From assembly GCA_022496805.1 (NCBI GenBank), contig CM040092.1:24095649-24159648 (forward strand): a DNA stretch of 64,000 nucleotides. Reading direction: 5' to 3'. The DNA comes from Pohlia nutans. Taxonomy: Eukaryota; Streptophyta; Bryopsida; Bryales; Mniaceae. The position numbers and the translations under genes are program-made. Below, piece by piece: positions 33,301-45,844 of this stretch (positions within the stretch are counted from its first letter, which is position 1; each line of letters begins with the position of its first letter). Below the pieces are notes generated by a model. The model was not told the DNA's origin, made no database searches, and worked only from the letters and a program-made list of their open reading frames with translations.

Positions 33301-34217
33301 AGTTTCAGGAAGGGCTCGTCCGATCTCAGCCGTAGATCATAATGGGCGGCCCAAATGCGCGGAGAGATTCACTGTACACTCACCCGGGCGCTCACCTGTC
33401 CCGCCGGTCCACGCACATCCGTCGGCCAAGTCACTGTCCCGACCACGCACATCCGTCGGCCAAGGGTTGTTCGTTTCAGAGTTTTCAGTTGCCTCGTGTT
33501 CATCTTCTTCTCGACTGCACTCGATTGTTCATCTGCACGACATCTTTCATCAGGTTGAACTGATACGGGCTCGGGCTCATAACACCAATTTCGGGCATAC
33601 TATTTGGTAAGAAATTAAGCCCTAAAGAACCAAGAAGCTCAAACTGGGTCTCTTGTTTCTTTTAGCACTTTTGAGGAGATCCTAGATGAATCTCTTTTTT
33701 TCCAACAAATTTGTTCTTTGACCAACCCATGCAATGTAGTTCACTAATTCCGGTGACATAAAATTTGGTCCCATCTAAATTGTATTTTTCACAATAAGAT
33801 CAATTGAATTCGTCATTTTTAAACCATGGATCCTTTGTCTTTGGGGGTTAAAACGAATTTGACGGTATCTTGGGGTTTAGCCTTTCATTTCTTTTTCAAA
33901 TCTCATACCACCATTTAAAGGTGAAATGTAAAATTGATGGAACCTTTCATAACAAAGCATTTTCATAACAACTCATGAAGAGTTGTGGGGACTCTTTTGA
34001 GGTTTGGGTGAATAAAGTGTGAATAAAGTGTCTGTTCGTAATGACAATGACTCAATGCCCACCAAGGCTACTACTCTCTTCTATCAAGAATAGCCACGTA
34101 AGCAAAAGTAAATAATATCTAGTTGGAAGGGTAGTTTGTTGGATACAATTTGGAGATTTGTTTGGTCAGTGATCTTCAAGTCATTAATTCAAGAGTTTGT
34201 TGGTGAAGAGCGCAATC
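33285..34217 (+). repeat. Foldback 2, left arm (R unit)
   Basis: An inverted copy of 37164-38108. Long stretches are identical, for example around 33600-33720, with a 20-bp indel near 34097. The arm contains a GC-rich leader with a 38-bp-spaced duplicate of CACGCACATCCGTCGGCCAA, a family F TTAA element (33615-33851) and a SINE fragment (34005-34095). Confidence 0.9.
33615..33851 (+). mobile_element. TTAA-bounded MITE, family F copy 1
   Basis: Starts TTAAGCCCTAAAGAACC and ends GTCTTTGGGGGTTAA, 237 bp. Mirrored at 37542-37778 and repeated at 41509-41746. Confidence 0.65.
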
Positions 34218-34309
34218 GTTTGTTGGTGAGTTCAATAGTTTATTATGATTTTGTAAAAATAACACAATTGGTTTATGTCAAGTTTCATTTTAGTTCAAAT
34301 ACTGAGACC

Positions 34310-34631
34310 TTAAACATGATTTTCCAAAGTAAGCAAAATCAAATAATGGAAACCATACGATTGCTTAGTGCATGTTATTCCAATTTCATTCCAATATTTT
34401 TCAAATTTTTTGTGTTAATTCGGGATTTTTGAATGAATTTAAAACAAAAACCTTGCAAAATTATTTCAAAAGTATTAATAAAAAAAACATCATTCATTCA
34501 ACCATACAAATGTGATCTTCACATTGGCATTTACAAATTTTCTTTCTACATCAGCTCCATTTTTGGTTTCCATGAAACATGGTATAACACTTCTTTGAAA
34601 ATAGTGTTGAATCAGGATGTTGAAGGGTTAA
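34310..34631 (+). mobile_element. TTAA-bounded MITE, family E copy 1
   Basis: Runs from TTAAACATGATTTTCC to GTTGAAGGGTTAA, 322 bp. Homologous to 56906-57223 end to end, both bounded by TTAA. Confidence 0.7.
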
Positions 34632-35359
34632 AAAATCAATTCTTTTACTACTAAAATTCTTTATTTTTGGTATATCAAGTGGAATTGTTTTATTTAAGTA
34701 TAATTGCATGCAAAAGTTATTGGTAAATGTTTTAAATCCATATCTTGACTTTGATGTCTTAGAGTTGTACATTCCATAATAAATATCTATATATTGTTTA
34801 AATTCTTTAGAATATACATTTAGATAGGTACTTAAGTTTAAATCATCTTATTTTATGATGTAGTTGATAACAATAAATTAGGAGCTACCGGTAGGTCTAC
34901 CGATTTGAGTTTTTACCCCGGTAATTTTCCAAGTTACCACAAAAAGTAAATCTAGGAAAATACTTTTTTACCGATCTGACCTAATTGTCAGATCCGATTA
35001 TACTGTTGTAGGAAAGCAATGGAGCCAAACTCATTGGCACGCCACATTTTCCAAGATACACGATCACTTTGTCATTATTCCTCCTCCTTTTTGCTACCTT
35101 TGCTTACTGAATAATTCCTTCTTGATGTTTTTGCCTATTATTCTGGTCCGAATACACTGATCTGGAGAACTACCGAGCTAGCATCGGTAACGTTTGTTTG
35201 TAATTCTTCCGTGCTCTCTGATTCTCCTTCTTCCTAGTAGCTGTTATTTCCTCCGGTATTGACTACCAAGCAGTCATTTACAAGGAGGAGCTACCAGTAG
35301 TCATTGTTTTGGGACCCCATGTACTTATATTAAAAATTTCATATAGTAGTTTATGTTTA
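34632..35359. other. Foldback 2 loop, no gene
   Basis: AT-rich. GGAGCTACCGGTAGGTC (34882) and GGAGCTACCAGTAGTC (35287) form a loose direct repeat. No coding region. Confidence 0.4.
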
Positions 35360-36226
35360 TTAGCCCCTAAGCTCCCAAGAGACCATTTTTTGTTTGTTGC
35401 TTGTTTTTAACAAGCTCCTTGGAAAAAAAAAAAAAATAAATTTAATAATTAAAAAAATATTTAAAATACTACATTAAGTCTACTTTCCAACACAATTTGA
35501 ATTATGTCAATCAAGTTAAACTCCACTGGGGAGGATTTTTCAAAGTGAATCACCTCAACATTGTCTTAGTATTATAAAATTTGCTATTTGGAGAAAGTAA
35601 TGATGTTCCCTCCATAGGTGAAAATTATAGTTTGTACAATTTTTGAAGCTTAATTTTTATAAATACATTAAAAATATATCTAATGTTTTTTAGGAAAGTT
35701 TGGCTTCATGGATAATTTGTAGAGACAATGCCCTACATTTTGTCTTTTGAACCAAACTTTATTGAATACTATGCCAAAAGAATTGATGTTTGGTCTTAAG
35801 AAAGGCACATATTATAACACATCTATGTTTTGTCCAATACCATTTGGGCTTTTTTGGGTTAATACATTTGTTTGCCTTAGTGTTCTTTAAGGATTCTGCA
35901 ATGGATATTTGTATGGTACGGTCGATTATGTACTTGTTCCTGTACATTCTTTTGAGGATTTTGAGAATTTGAAAAATTCATTTTAAAGAGAGAAAAATAT
36001 TGTTGTGAAACCTAAAGTGGTAGGACGAACCATATTGATAAATTTTATTCTGAATTTTTCTTTTATGTAGAACAATTGATATAGCATGGTGTATAGCAAT
36101 GGCGTTTACTCTTTAAAATGTGCTTTTAATGAAGTAGTATAGTAGTTTTAATTTGTTTTCTAGGAGTTTTATAGAAGGGGTGTGTATTGTTCCTCTAGCT
36201 CCGGCAGTGATGACTTTGAGGGGTTA
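35360..36226. mobile_element. Possible eroded TTAA element
   Basis: Starts TTAGCCCCTAAGCTCC and ends GACTTTGAGGGGTTAA (about 867 bp). The ends are similar in inverted orientation but degenerate. No ORF of note. Confidence 0.4.
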
Positions 36227-36380
36227 AATTTTCCATCATTGGTTAGTGATGCTATTAATTAATGGTTGATATTCTTGGATTTTATTGCCGATTTTTTATT
36301 GAGAGAATATATTTTTACAATAAATGAATTCGATAAATTGTATGGTGAGATTGTCTTTTAGATGTAATGGTATATAATTT

Positions 36381-36490
36381 TGACCAATGTCCCTTAGCCT
36401 GGTGGGCATTGGCTCATTGTTAAAACGAAAAGACACTTTATTCACGCCGGCTTCGAAAGAGGACTGAAGTTTTTATCTATGTATCTATCT
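36381..36490 (+). mobile_element. 5'-truncated SINE copy
   Basis: Matches the 3' part of the SINE at 31323-31682: GGTGGGCATTGGCTCATTG, then CACTTTATTCACGCCGGC and a tail of ATCTATGTATCTATCT. Confidence 0.6.
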
Positions 36491-37047
36491 TTAAGTCTGA
36501 CATTGTAGTGACATCTTTGTGGTCCACATGTACAAGGAAGAAACCAAGGGGGTATTGTGTTTTTTTTTGGGTTGTAATTGAAGGTGCCTGCGTCATGAAG
36601 ATGTAGCATCATGATTTTTGTGTCAACAATATCAATTGTCTTAGTTCCCATACTCTTTATCATGACTTTTAAGTCTAAGAGTATGTATGTGATGTTCATT
36701 ACATTTGACAAGAACTCTTAATCATGTATCTTGTGTCTGCCAGTTGCATATGGGGAATGTGATAGATGAGAATCTTTCTATGTTAAAGAATTTTTATTTT
36801 CTAGCGTTTCCCATGTATTATCCTGTGTGGAATTTTAAGAGACTTGTTTATAAAACTTCAATTGTAGATATGTATAGGGTGTTGTAAGGTTTAAATGTCA
36901 TTTATAATAAAATTATACACATTGAGGTCTCAAAGAAGTTAGAAAGTGATTCGTCCAAAAAACATTATTAGAGCAATTGAACCATGGCAAAGCCTAAATA
37001 ATTAGGTCCTTTGAAATTTTGGATAAAAACGTAAACTAAGGATGACA

Positions 37048-37087
<40 letters not shown>

Positions 37088-37163
37088 CATTCATTAGACC
37101 ATATTTAAGATGTTTGTATATTTATTAAAGTGAACATGCGCCATCTCGAAAGCCTTAATATTG
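36491..37163. other. Foldback 2 loop, no gene; (TA)n microsatellite
   Basis: A pure (TA)n run lies at about 37051-37084. Nothing else supported. Confidence 0.5.
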
Positions 37164-38108
37164 CGTTCTTCACCAACAAACTCTTGAACTCATGACTTGA
37201 AGATCACCGACCAAACAAATCTCCAAATTGTATCCAACAAACTACCCTTCCAACCAGATATTAGTTACTTTTGCTTACGACCATTGGTCACTAGAGTGGC
37301 TATTCTTGATAGAAGAGAGTAGTAGCCTTGGTGGGCATTGAGTCATTGTCATTACAAACAGACACTTTATTCACACTTTATTCACCCAAACCTCAAAAGA
37401 GTCCCCACAACTCTTCATGAGTTGTTATGAAAATGCTTTGTTATGAAAGGTTCCATCAATTTTACATTTCACCTTTAAATGGTGGTATGAGATTTGAAAA
37501 AGAAATGAAAGGCTAAACCCCAAGATACCGTCAAATTCGTTTTAACCCCCAAAGACAAAGGATCCATGGTTTAAAAATGACGAATTCAATTGATCTTATT
37601 GTGAAAAATACAATTTAGATGAGACCAAATTTTATGTCACCGGAATTAGTGAACTACATTGCATGGGTTGGTCAAAGAACAAATTTGTTGGAAAAAAAGA
37701 GATTCATCTAGGATCTCCTCAAAAGTGCTAAAAGAAACAAGAGACCCAGTTTGAGCTTCTTGGTTCTTTAGGGCTTAATTTCTTACCAAATAGTATGCCC
37801 GAAATTGGTGTTATGAGCCCGAGCCCGTATCAGTTCAACCTGATGAAAGATGTCGTGCAGATGAACAATCGAGTGCAGTCGAGAAGAAGATGAACACGAG
37901 GCAACTGAAAACTCTGAAACGAACAACCCTTGGCCGACGGATGTGCGTGGTCGGGACAGTGACTTGGCCGACGGATGTGCGTGGACCGGCGGGACAGGTG
38001 AGCGCCCGGGTGAGTGTACAGTGAATCTCTCCGCGCATCTGGGCCGCCCATGATGATCTACGGCTGAGATCGGACGAGCCCTTCCTGAAACTTGAGGGAG
38101 CCTGGTTG
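37164..38108 (-). repeat. Foldback 2, right arm (R unit)
   Basis: Reverse complement of 33285-34217. The R unit continues beyond the arm to about 38390, which matches the start of the third copy at 40893. Confidence 0.9.
37542..37778 (-). mobile_element. TTAA-bounded MITE, family F copy 2
   Basis: Mirror image of 33615-33851 within the foldback arm, same length, TTAA at both ends. Confidence 0.65.
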
Positions 38109-38390
38109 CTTGGCTCAGGCGCGGTGAGTGCACCAAGGTAGATCGCCGGCAGGGACGACACTGGCCCTTCGATCGGGCTGCAAGATCTGAAGGGTACCGT
38201 CACGACACGTGGCAACGGATGCACGGAGGGGGCCGAGTTCAGTGAGACCAAGTTCAACGGGGCGACTGAAATTTCTGACGGGCTGGCGGCTGACGGGCTC
38301 GGTGTGAAAGGTGGCAGGGCTGCCGGAGGTAGGGAAGTTAAGGTAATAAACAAGTTTCAGCTGCACACTCTCCTCCAGGACAACATACTC
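38109..38390 (-). repeat. R-unit leader, GC-rich
   Basis: Matches 40893-41190 in inverted orientation, including GGCAGCCCTGCCACC and GCCACGTG-containing sequence. This part is missing from the copy at 33285. Open frames on both strands are low-complexity. The CACGTG and CpG content make a promoter-like role possible. Confidence 0.6.
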
Positions 38391-38619
38391 TTCTCCATAC
38401 CATGCTATATATTGATCACATTGTATCTTAACTTGAAAAAATATATTTCAAATGGGACCACATTTTATATAACTACAATAACTGAAGAACGTTGCATGTG
38501 TCGATGATAAAGAAAATAAATTTGAATAGAAGAAAGTCTAAATAGGACTTGGCTGTTCATGAGTGTTATAAATAACACAAGGTGGGATTTGGGCTTCTTA
38601 GTCTTTTAGGGGTTGGGTT

Positions 38620-39196
38620 TAACCCCTAACCGCCCAACCATGCATATTTTGTATAAAGTACATATTTGAAATTCGTTTTCTAATTCATCATACACTTTTT
38701 GCAGTGAAGATTTTTTATTGAAACTTTAGTGGGAAGTTAGCTTTGTTCATGTGTGATCTAATTTGAAAGGGGGTGATTTGTGAAATTTTTATGCCTCATC
38801 TCATGTTCTAGTGTTCCATCCAAAACTTTGAAGACTTTAGTCTAAAAGTGCTCTTGAAAATGTCAACTCCGAAAATTAAGAAACCAAAAAATCTCCCAAA
38901 ATTACTAAATTTAGAGTATTATATTTCAACCCATCACAACAAATTTCATTATTAGATTGTCAATATTTTATGGATTGATCGGACGAACAAGCGCGCTCGC
39001 ACGAGGTTGATCCATCGGACGGCAGATCGGACGCGTCATCAATCGCAAATCTAACCATATGGATAGAATCTAAAATTCATGATGTACAGCTTTTATTCAT
39101 TTGTTAAGTTGAAACTATATCCCTCTTAGTTGCATTTTATAATGCATCTTTGAAAAATTGCCAAATCTGAAGAGGGTGAGAATGTTTAGGGGTTAA
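38620..39196 (-). mobile_element. TTAA-bounded MITE, family D copy 2, with CGGACGG patch
   Basis: Starts TTAACCCCTAACCGCCC and ends GAATGTTTAGGGGTTAA. Inverted relative to 31756-32328. A GC-rich insert at about 38976-39045 (GATCGGACG words) sits in its middle, where copy 1 has AT-rich sequence. Confidence 0.8.
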
Positions 39197-39253
39197 GTTA
39201 TTAGGCATGTTGGGATTAGGGTTGTATTATTTTCTTTTCTAGTCTCATGATTG

Positions 39254-39794
39254 TTAACCCCTAAAGGACCACAACTATGTTTCTTTCCAAAGACTTGGAA
39301 ATATTCCTTCTCATAAAAAGACAAATAGTTTTTGATCTAAAATATTTTTGACTGATCCGCTGTAGAATATTTCAACCGACTTAAATTTATTACAACATAA
39401 AAAATTTCAACTCTTCAAGGTTCTTCAATGGTAAGATTATAAGCTTCAAAGTTGATTGCATTTTTTTTCTTACTTCTTGCTTAAGTTTGAAACTTTTTGA
39501 AAATGCCCAAAATACAAAGTTTAGTCTTAGATTTGCTAAAATGAATTTGGCAGTTGTATATATGGAGGGCATTAGCTCATTGTATGAAAAAAATTAGGAG
39601 TTGCCCGCAATTAATTTTTCCACCTTTGCATGATTGTATCTTTTGATCTATACATCATGTATGTACGCAAATTAGCATCCCATCTTCGTTACAAAAATAG
39701 AATGACCACAAAACCTCAATAATTGAGGATCAATACTCATTCTAGACTAAGCTGACCAAACTTGGAAAATCAGCCTTGGTCCTTTAGGGGTTAA
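39254..39794. mobile_element. TTAA-bounded element with 18-bp perfect TIRs
   Basis: TTAACCCCTAAAGGACCA at the left and its exact complement at the right, 541 bp. The cleanest example of the TTAA terminus in the window. Confidence 0.85.
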
Positions 39795-40343
39795 TAACAC
39801 TAATTATATAAATAGTAAACGAATCATTTTTCAATGCTTACTTTATGTCATATATATGTTTTTTTTCCTTGTTTCATGTTAATTCTTGTTTTCATGTCTT
39901 AACAATGCATTCTTTTAAACATTTAAAGGGCAAACAATAAAGCAATGGAGGCAATTACGAGGTATGTGGATACTTTATCGGAGAGTGGCAAAGATGAGTA
40001 CGTATTTTTGATGATGACAAAGGGGCCATTGAGCTCTCTGATATAGCACAAGGATAGCTTCAAGATGATGATGATGCTATTCAAGGGCGCTTAGAAACAT
40101 ATGATCCATTCATATTTTGTACTACATCAAATTGGTATCTCTTCACCAAGAAAATCCTATATTTTTGTGATTCAATGCTTGCAAGGTCAAATCCATGCTA
40201 CATGTGAGAGCATTCTCAATGTTGAACCTTTATGGTCTATCCCTAGTCAAATAATTATGTCTTTTGATGATATATTCTAGTGATATAATTTTGATCCTAT
40301 TGAAAGTGTACTTTTCACACTATAATCATTTACATGTGTTATT
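39795..40343. other. Spacer, no gene
   Basis: No recognised repeat. Short open stretches such as 39940-40040 carry no recognisable domain. Confidence 0.4.
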
Positions 40344-40819
40344 TTAACTCCTAAACGTCCAAGTGCTCAAAAAGTGGATCACGAACAAATTCAAAGCCTT
40401 GCAACTTTCTCATACAGTCTCGGATGAATTTCATCCAAGTCACCTTTGTAAGACTATTACATTCTCTACCGATTACAATAAATCTCTTGTGATGGGGAGT
40501 TGTTGATAATATTAGAGTCAGTCTATCCTTGAAAGGGGAGAGTAGTCTTGTACCAATATCCCTTTGCCCGGTGGGCATTGGCTCATTATCAAGATGAACA
40601 AACACTTTATCCATGCCGGCCTCGAAAGAGGACCGGAGTTTCTATCTATCTATCTATTAGAGAGGCCTCAAATTGCAAGTATGTCAAATTTGTTTAAATA
40701 GATTTTATGTTTGTAACGGACCTCTCATGTACACTTCATGTACATTTGAGCCATGCTAATATCTATTTTTAAGGCTATAATCTATTTGTGTTTAAAGAAT
40801 CGACACGTTTAGGGGTCAA
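40344..40819. mobile_element. TTAA-bounded element containing a SINE
   Basis: Starts TTAACTCCTAAACGTCC and ends GACACGTTTAGGGGTCAA (right TTAA mutated to TCAA). A SINE copy occupies 40520-40659, so the element itself is about 335 bp. Confidence 0.65.
40520..40659 (+). mobile_element. 5'-truncated SINE copy with (TCTA)n tail
   Basis: Homologous to the 3' part of 31323-31682. Ends GGACCGGAGTTTCTATCTAT followed by TCTA repeats. Confidence 0.65.
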
Positions 40820-40892
40820 AACAATGTAGCCAACCCTGTGTGAAGCTAGCATGGTATGGAGCAGAGGATGTTGTTAGGGAGAAGAGTAAGTT

Positions 40893-41945
40893 ATGTTGTC
40901 CTGGAGGAGAGTGTGCAGCTAAAACTTGTTTATTCCCTACCTCTGGCAGCCCTGCCACCTTCACACCGAGCCCGTCAGCTGCCAGCCCGTCAGAAGGTGC
41001 GGGTCCAGCAGCCCGTCAGAAATTTCAGTCGTCCCCGTTGAACTTGGTCCCACTGAACTCCGCCCCCTCCGTGCATCCGTTGCCACGTGTTGCAACGGTA
41101 TCCATCAGATCTTGCAGCCCGATCGAAGGGCCAGTGTCGTTCTGCCGGCGATCCACCTTGGTGCGCTCACCGCGCCTGAGTGTCGCGGGGTCACGAGCCA
41201 GTGTTGAGTTTCAGTGAGGGCTCAGGAGAGGAGGACCGTCGATCGAGATAAACGGTCCAGATGCGGGGAGATTTACTGTAGACCGGGCGCTGTTACTCCC
41301 GACCACCAAGCTTGTGCGGAATCCGTCGGCCAAACTGTTCATCTTTTCTGTTGGCTCGTGTTCATCTTCTTCGACTGTTCATCTTTCTGGACGACATTTG
41401 AACTAATAACACCAATTTTGGACATACTATTTGGGTGAATTGTAACATGTACAAGATTTGAACATACATTGGATTTGAAAGAGTGAATTGAGGAGTTTGA
41501 GTTAGAAATTAAGCCCTAAAGGACCAAGAAGTTCAAACGGGGTCTGATGTTTCTTTTAGCACTTTTGAGTAGATCCTAAATGGACTTCTTTTTTTCGAAC
41601 AAATTTGTTCTTTGACCAACCCATGCAATGTTGTTCACTAGTTCCGGAGATTTTTAATTTGGTCCCATCTAAATTGTATTTTTCACAATAAGATCAATTG
41701 AATTTGTCATTTTAAAACTATGGATCCTTTGTCCTTTACGGGTTCAAACGAATTTGACGGTACCGGTATCTTAGGGTCTAGCCTTTCATTTCTTTTTCAA
41801 ATCTCATACCAACCATTTAAAGACCAAATGTAAAAATTGGTGGAACCTTTCACATAATTGAAGAGCATTTTCATAACAACTCATGAAAAATTGTGGGGAC
41901 TCTTTTGAGGTTTGCGTGAATAAAGTGTCTATTCATAATGACAAG
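40893..41945 (+). repeat. R unit, third copy
   Basis: Matches 38390 down to about 37380 in inverted orientation but is clearly more diverged, with an extra segment at 41430-41505. Includes a family F element at 41509-41746. Confidence 0.8.
41509..41746 (+). mobile_element. TTAA-bounded MITE, family F copy 3
   Basis: Starts TTAAGCCCTAAAGGACC. The right end is decayed (GGGTTCAA). Confidence 0.55.
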
Positions 41946-44628
41946 GAGTTAGCGGATTCATAGGAAATTAGCCCAGTTCCAGATTTCTACAGGATATGGC
42001 CATGTGCCACGTTTAGCAACTACACATAGGTAAACCCACCTCATCTGTGTGAAGGTTACTAAATCCTTCTACACTAAAGACAACATGTGCTCTAACTGTA
42101 GCGATTTCAAGCATGAGTCAGAGAATAAAACAAGCCCTCATTAAATTTGAGGGTATGCGCATAGGATGGCGGCTCAACAGGTTATGCAAAAAATGCGCAC
42201 AGGAAAACAGCATGACCATCCTTCCGCCGCTTCAACAGCAGCGTCTTAATTCCTGACGGTGAAAGTTCCCACACAAAGAGCTTCGCTTGTCTACGTTCAG
42301 ACACCCTGCATCAACTTTTCCATGGTGTTCCGTGCTCACATTGAGTTTTTGTAGTTTAGCTCGCTCTGAATGCGCTGTGGTTTTCTGCAATGGTTTTTAG
42401 GCGGACCACATTGTAGTCGTTCGGAATCGGCATGCTGCAAGTTTCTCCGTGGTAGTCTCTGCTAATCACTCAATTCTGGCAGAATTGACGGTGCTCGTCA
42501 ATTCTGTCCGGTGGTTTGCTACGTGCAACTCCCTTGCTTACGGAAACATTATGTTCTTGTGAAGAGAGAGAGATACTCTGTTGAAACCAGCATATGTAAA
42601 CCCAGGTGAGCCTCTACAGCCTCACTCTCTAAATACGTTGCATTGAGGCAAATTATAGTTGGGAACCGTATAATCCTCTCTGAAGTGACACCTTGATTGC
42701 AATGGTTTAATGCACAACCTGCTCCTTCACTGTAACATAATAATAAAGATTGGTGGAGTTGTATGCAGATTGTCTTGTTAATACCGTTTGCTAAGTATGA
42801 GTACCCCCGCGATTTGATTGAAGGTTGTCATGTTGTTCATACTCTGTGCTATCTAGCCCCACAACTCTTGAATTTTTAATTACTAGTATAATTAAAATTT
42901 GGTGTTTCCATCCTACCTTTTGTTACATACAATGAGCTCCTCTATTTATCATTGGGGGTGAGGACTACTGGATTCTATGAACATAACAACTTAGATAATT
43001 AACAGTACAGTTTTTTCCCCAATATAGCCACAATTTACTATAAAATGGGCAATTCCACCACTGAAAAGCACGTTAGTCACACAAAATGTCTAGTTATTAC
43101 AGTATGTGGGATTTTTAGACCACCTCACGGGCTTTGCATATACTATTTCTTGTATATCTAGAAATCACGTGTATTACATTAATGCGCAATTTTCGAGGGT
43201 CTATATACTGATAATGTCCACTGCCTTTTCATATAGGCAGAAGTCGTCTCATTGTAAGAGGCAAATCTAGTGAATAATATTAATTTGCTCTAGTCCTGCA
43301 ATAACTGAATTCTACAGAAACAATCAGCCCCAAAACAATAATTGAGTTCTTTCAGTCTTTCCACAAATATAACAATGAGATGATTGAGTTCCGAAATCCC
43401 CCACCATTAAAATAGTTAGAGAGAAAGGCTACCATATACAATTTAGCGTTCTCATCCACTTAGACACTCAGGGACGAACGTCTACTATTAAGCGTATGTG
43501 ATGTTCTCTCACAGAATTGGGTTCATACAATATCTGTGACTCAAACACAATTCTGTAAGACTAGCATGAGAAACCTCCTATGTTTAATCTACCCGAATCA
43601 AGAAGTCTGAATGTCCCAATTTGAGGACTACTGCAATTATTTTACATGTGCCCATGAAATCCACTAGCCTCGTTGCATGTTCTTACGCAATTGGAGTAAT
43701 ATTCTGATGAATATGTTTTTTCGTGATCGTATAGTTTGAAAACTGCGTGTGTGACTACATCTCCCAAAACTCCTCATAATAACTTAGTACACTCGGTATC
43801 TGAGTTCTCGCGCAACGCTATGCATGTACCGACTATGTACTAACATATTTTTTGTTTGACGTGCAGGCTGAGGAACGAGGCTGGATGATTTTTTAGTTTT
43901 CTCTCCGAGCTATAAGTTATTTGGGTTAAGTTCGTTATAAAGCAACTAAAATACAGTGTAAGTCACTTACTTTTTTATGTTTTTGGGTTATGGTATGAAT
44001 GTTTTGTGCAGATACATAACTTTGAACTACAATCGATTGTTTCACCAACGTTTAGGGAAGTTATAGTTAACTCAAAAACATTTTCGTGAACAAACCACAG
44101 TGGGCTTATGTCTGCATTCAACAAACAGTATACCTTGAATTATGGAGTTGTAGTATTTAAATTCTCTTATTATATTTTGCTAAAGAGGTTGGATATTGTA
44201 TGCGTGATATACAGACATGTGTCGTGTGTGTGACTGAGTCATGTTAGTGTGTTGTGATGTACAATGTAATATAGCGGGGTGGGTTGATCACATTACAATA
44301 AAACTGTCGCATTAGCATTGACACATATGGTTTTTCAGTGACATCGGAACTAGGGGTTGAGGTTATTTCAACAACTGGGCTTCACTTCCACTGATTGCAA
44401 TACTGTTCCTTATAAATTATTTTCCGGATTCAACATTATGGAGTTTTTAAATGTTAATGATGCATTCCGTTGATCATGCAGTTATATTTTCAAGTACTCT
44501 ATGCACGGTGTATGTGATAATTGTCAACACTTGTCTTTCCACGACGAAATCGACCTCCCCATCAGAGAAGCTGCGATTCACAGGTTCAAGCTCAACACCC
44601 TCCTGCCAATATTACAGCATATTTCAAA
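41946..44628. other. CACTA right-arm spacer upstream of the plus-strand unit
   Basis: No convincing ORF over 2.7 kb. It should contain the promoter of the plus-strand unit. A purine-rich GAGAGAGAG at 42563 and a possible acceptor at about 43866 (GTGCAG) are the only marks seen. Confidence 0.35.
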
Positions 44629-45099
44629 ATGACTGAAGAATCCAATAGTACTCCCAAGCTCCTGTATTGTTTGTACAGGTTCACCTCGTGCCCATTAGTC
44701 AGACGAATGTACCTATTTGGAAATCATGGCCATGTTTGTGAGGACTGCTAATGTATCAAGTGTGTAGTACAACGTTGGGTACGAAAGCCGCATTGCAACT
44801 GCAGGCTTCCGGCACCTCGACAGGGATTGACTTTGGATTGCAGAATTAGGAAGAAACGTTTGGCATGTAGACACGAGCCCAGATCTGTACCCACTTTCCA
44901 TTATGCTTTATGCTTATGTGACAATCCAGAAAACAGAAACCGTCAGATAGCATTGGCAAATCCTGAAACCAGTACTACAAATTACTCTGACGATGATAGT
45001 GAGAGTACCAAACATGTGGAGGATGGACTTCTGGAATGCGGAGTTGCAAACTCCTATGATACTAAGGGACGTAGTTTTGGAGAGCTTAGGAAACGGTAG
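44629..45099 (+). pseudogene. Cys/His-rich CACTA accessory protein, copy 2, with one stop
   Basis: ATG at 44629 (MTEESNSTPKLLYCLYRFTS). It aligns along its length with the minus-strand gene at 19835-20305: YRFTSCP, GHVCxxC, CIKCVVxRWVRxPHCxC, PRQGL, RIRKKRL, CRHEP and a closing F-G-E-L-R-K-R. A TAA at 44749-44751 replaces the residue after the GHVCEDC motif. The frame is otherwise open to the natural stop at 45097-45099. The last ligand His is Asn here. Apart from these changes the Cys/His pattern is intact, so the gene was probably functional until recently. It lies about 0.75 kb upstream of the TnpD exons on the same strand. Confidence 0.7.
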
Positions 45100-45844
45100 T
45101 CAGTTCGCAGGGAATGTGCAACTTGTCGGTGAAGTACTGCCGAACATGTGTCTTTTGTTTGCAATGGGCCTTTCTTTTTAATGAATTTGAGATACGTTTC
45201 ATGCGCATCATGGTCTGTGGTTCTATACATTAGGTAAGTCCTGTACAATGCTTATAACCAGCAGTAATAAACAGTTATCAAAGTTACAATTAGCCTCTGA
45301 AGTAATGAGTTCTACTAGTACAAAGGTACTATATGTATTGTCTATATACGATTCTTAGTTGGTATGGGACAACAGTAGCACTTGTTTTGAGTGTTTCTGA
45401 CTGCCGTTAGAGGTGCTCAAACGTCCAGGCTGTCACAACAAACAATTTAGATTAGTGCTTGTCAATCGGATTCGTCACATCAGACAATTTAAAGTGACAC
45501 TTTTCCTGATTTCCAATCAATCAGAAGAGTCACTTGTGCTTCCTTTGCAATGAGCGATTCAACTTCTGTGGGTGCTACAGCATTTTGTATTTTTTGTCCT
45601 GAACACAGTAAGTTCCGCTTGATTCAGAGTGTATTAAATGACTTATATATCATTTGAATGTATTATTAATTACTCACATGGTATGTACATTCGCAACTGA
45701 GGAACAAAATGGCTGGATCTCTATAGCAATGGGCGTTCCGTCGTCGATTGTTATACCCTAAACACATACTTCATTTCTAATTTACAACACTGTTTTTTTT
45801 GTTTTTGATTTAAAGGGCCGTGAAATCTCAAAGGTATCCCGTGC
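45100..45844. other. Spacer between the Cys-rich gene and TnpD
   Basis: No feature recognised. It may hold 5' exon or promoter sequence of TnpD. Confidence 0.35.

Noticed and set aside
37783..38366. ORFs of 117-172 residues in the R units
   Set aside because: They recur because the DNA is repeated, no frame is favoured between diverged copies, and no domain is present.
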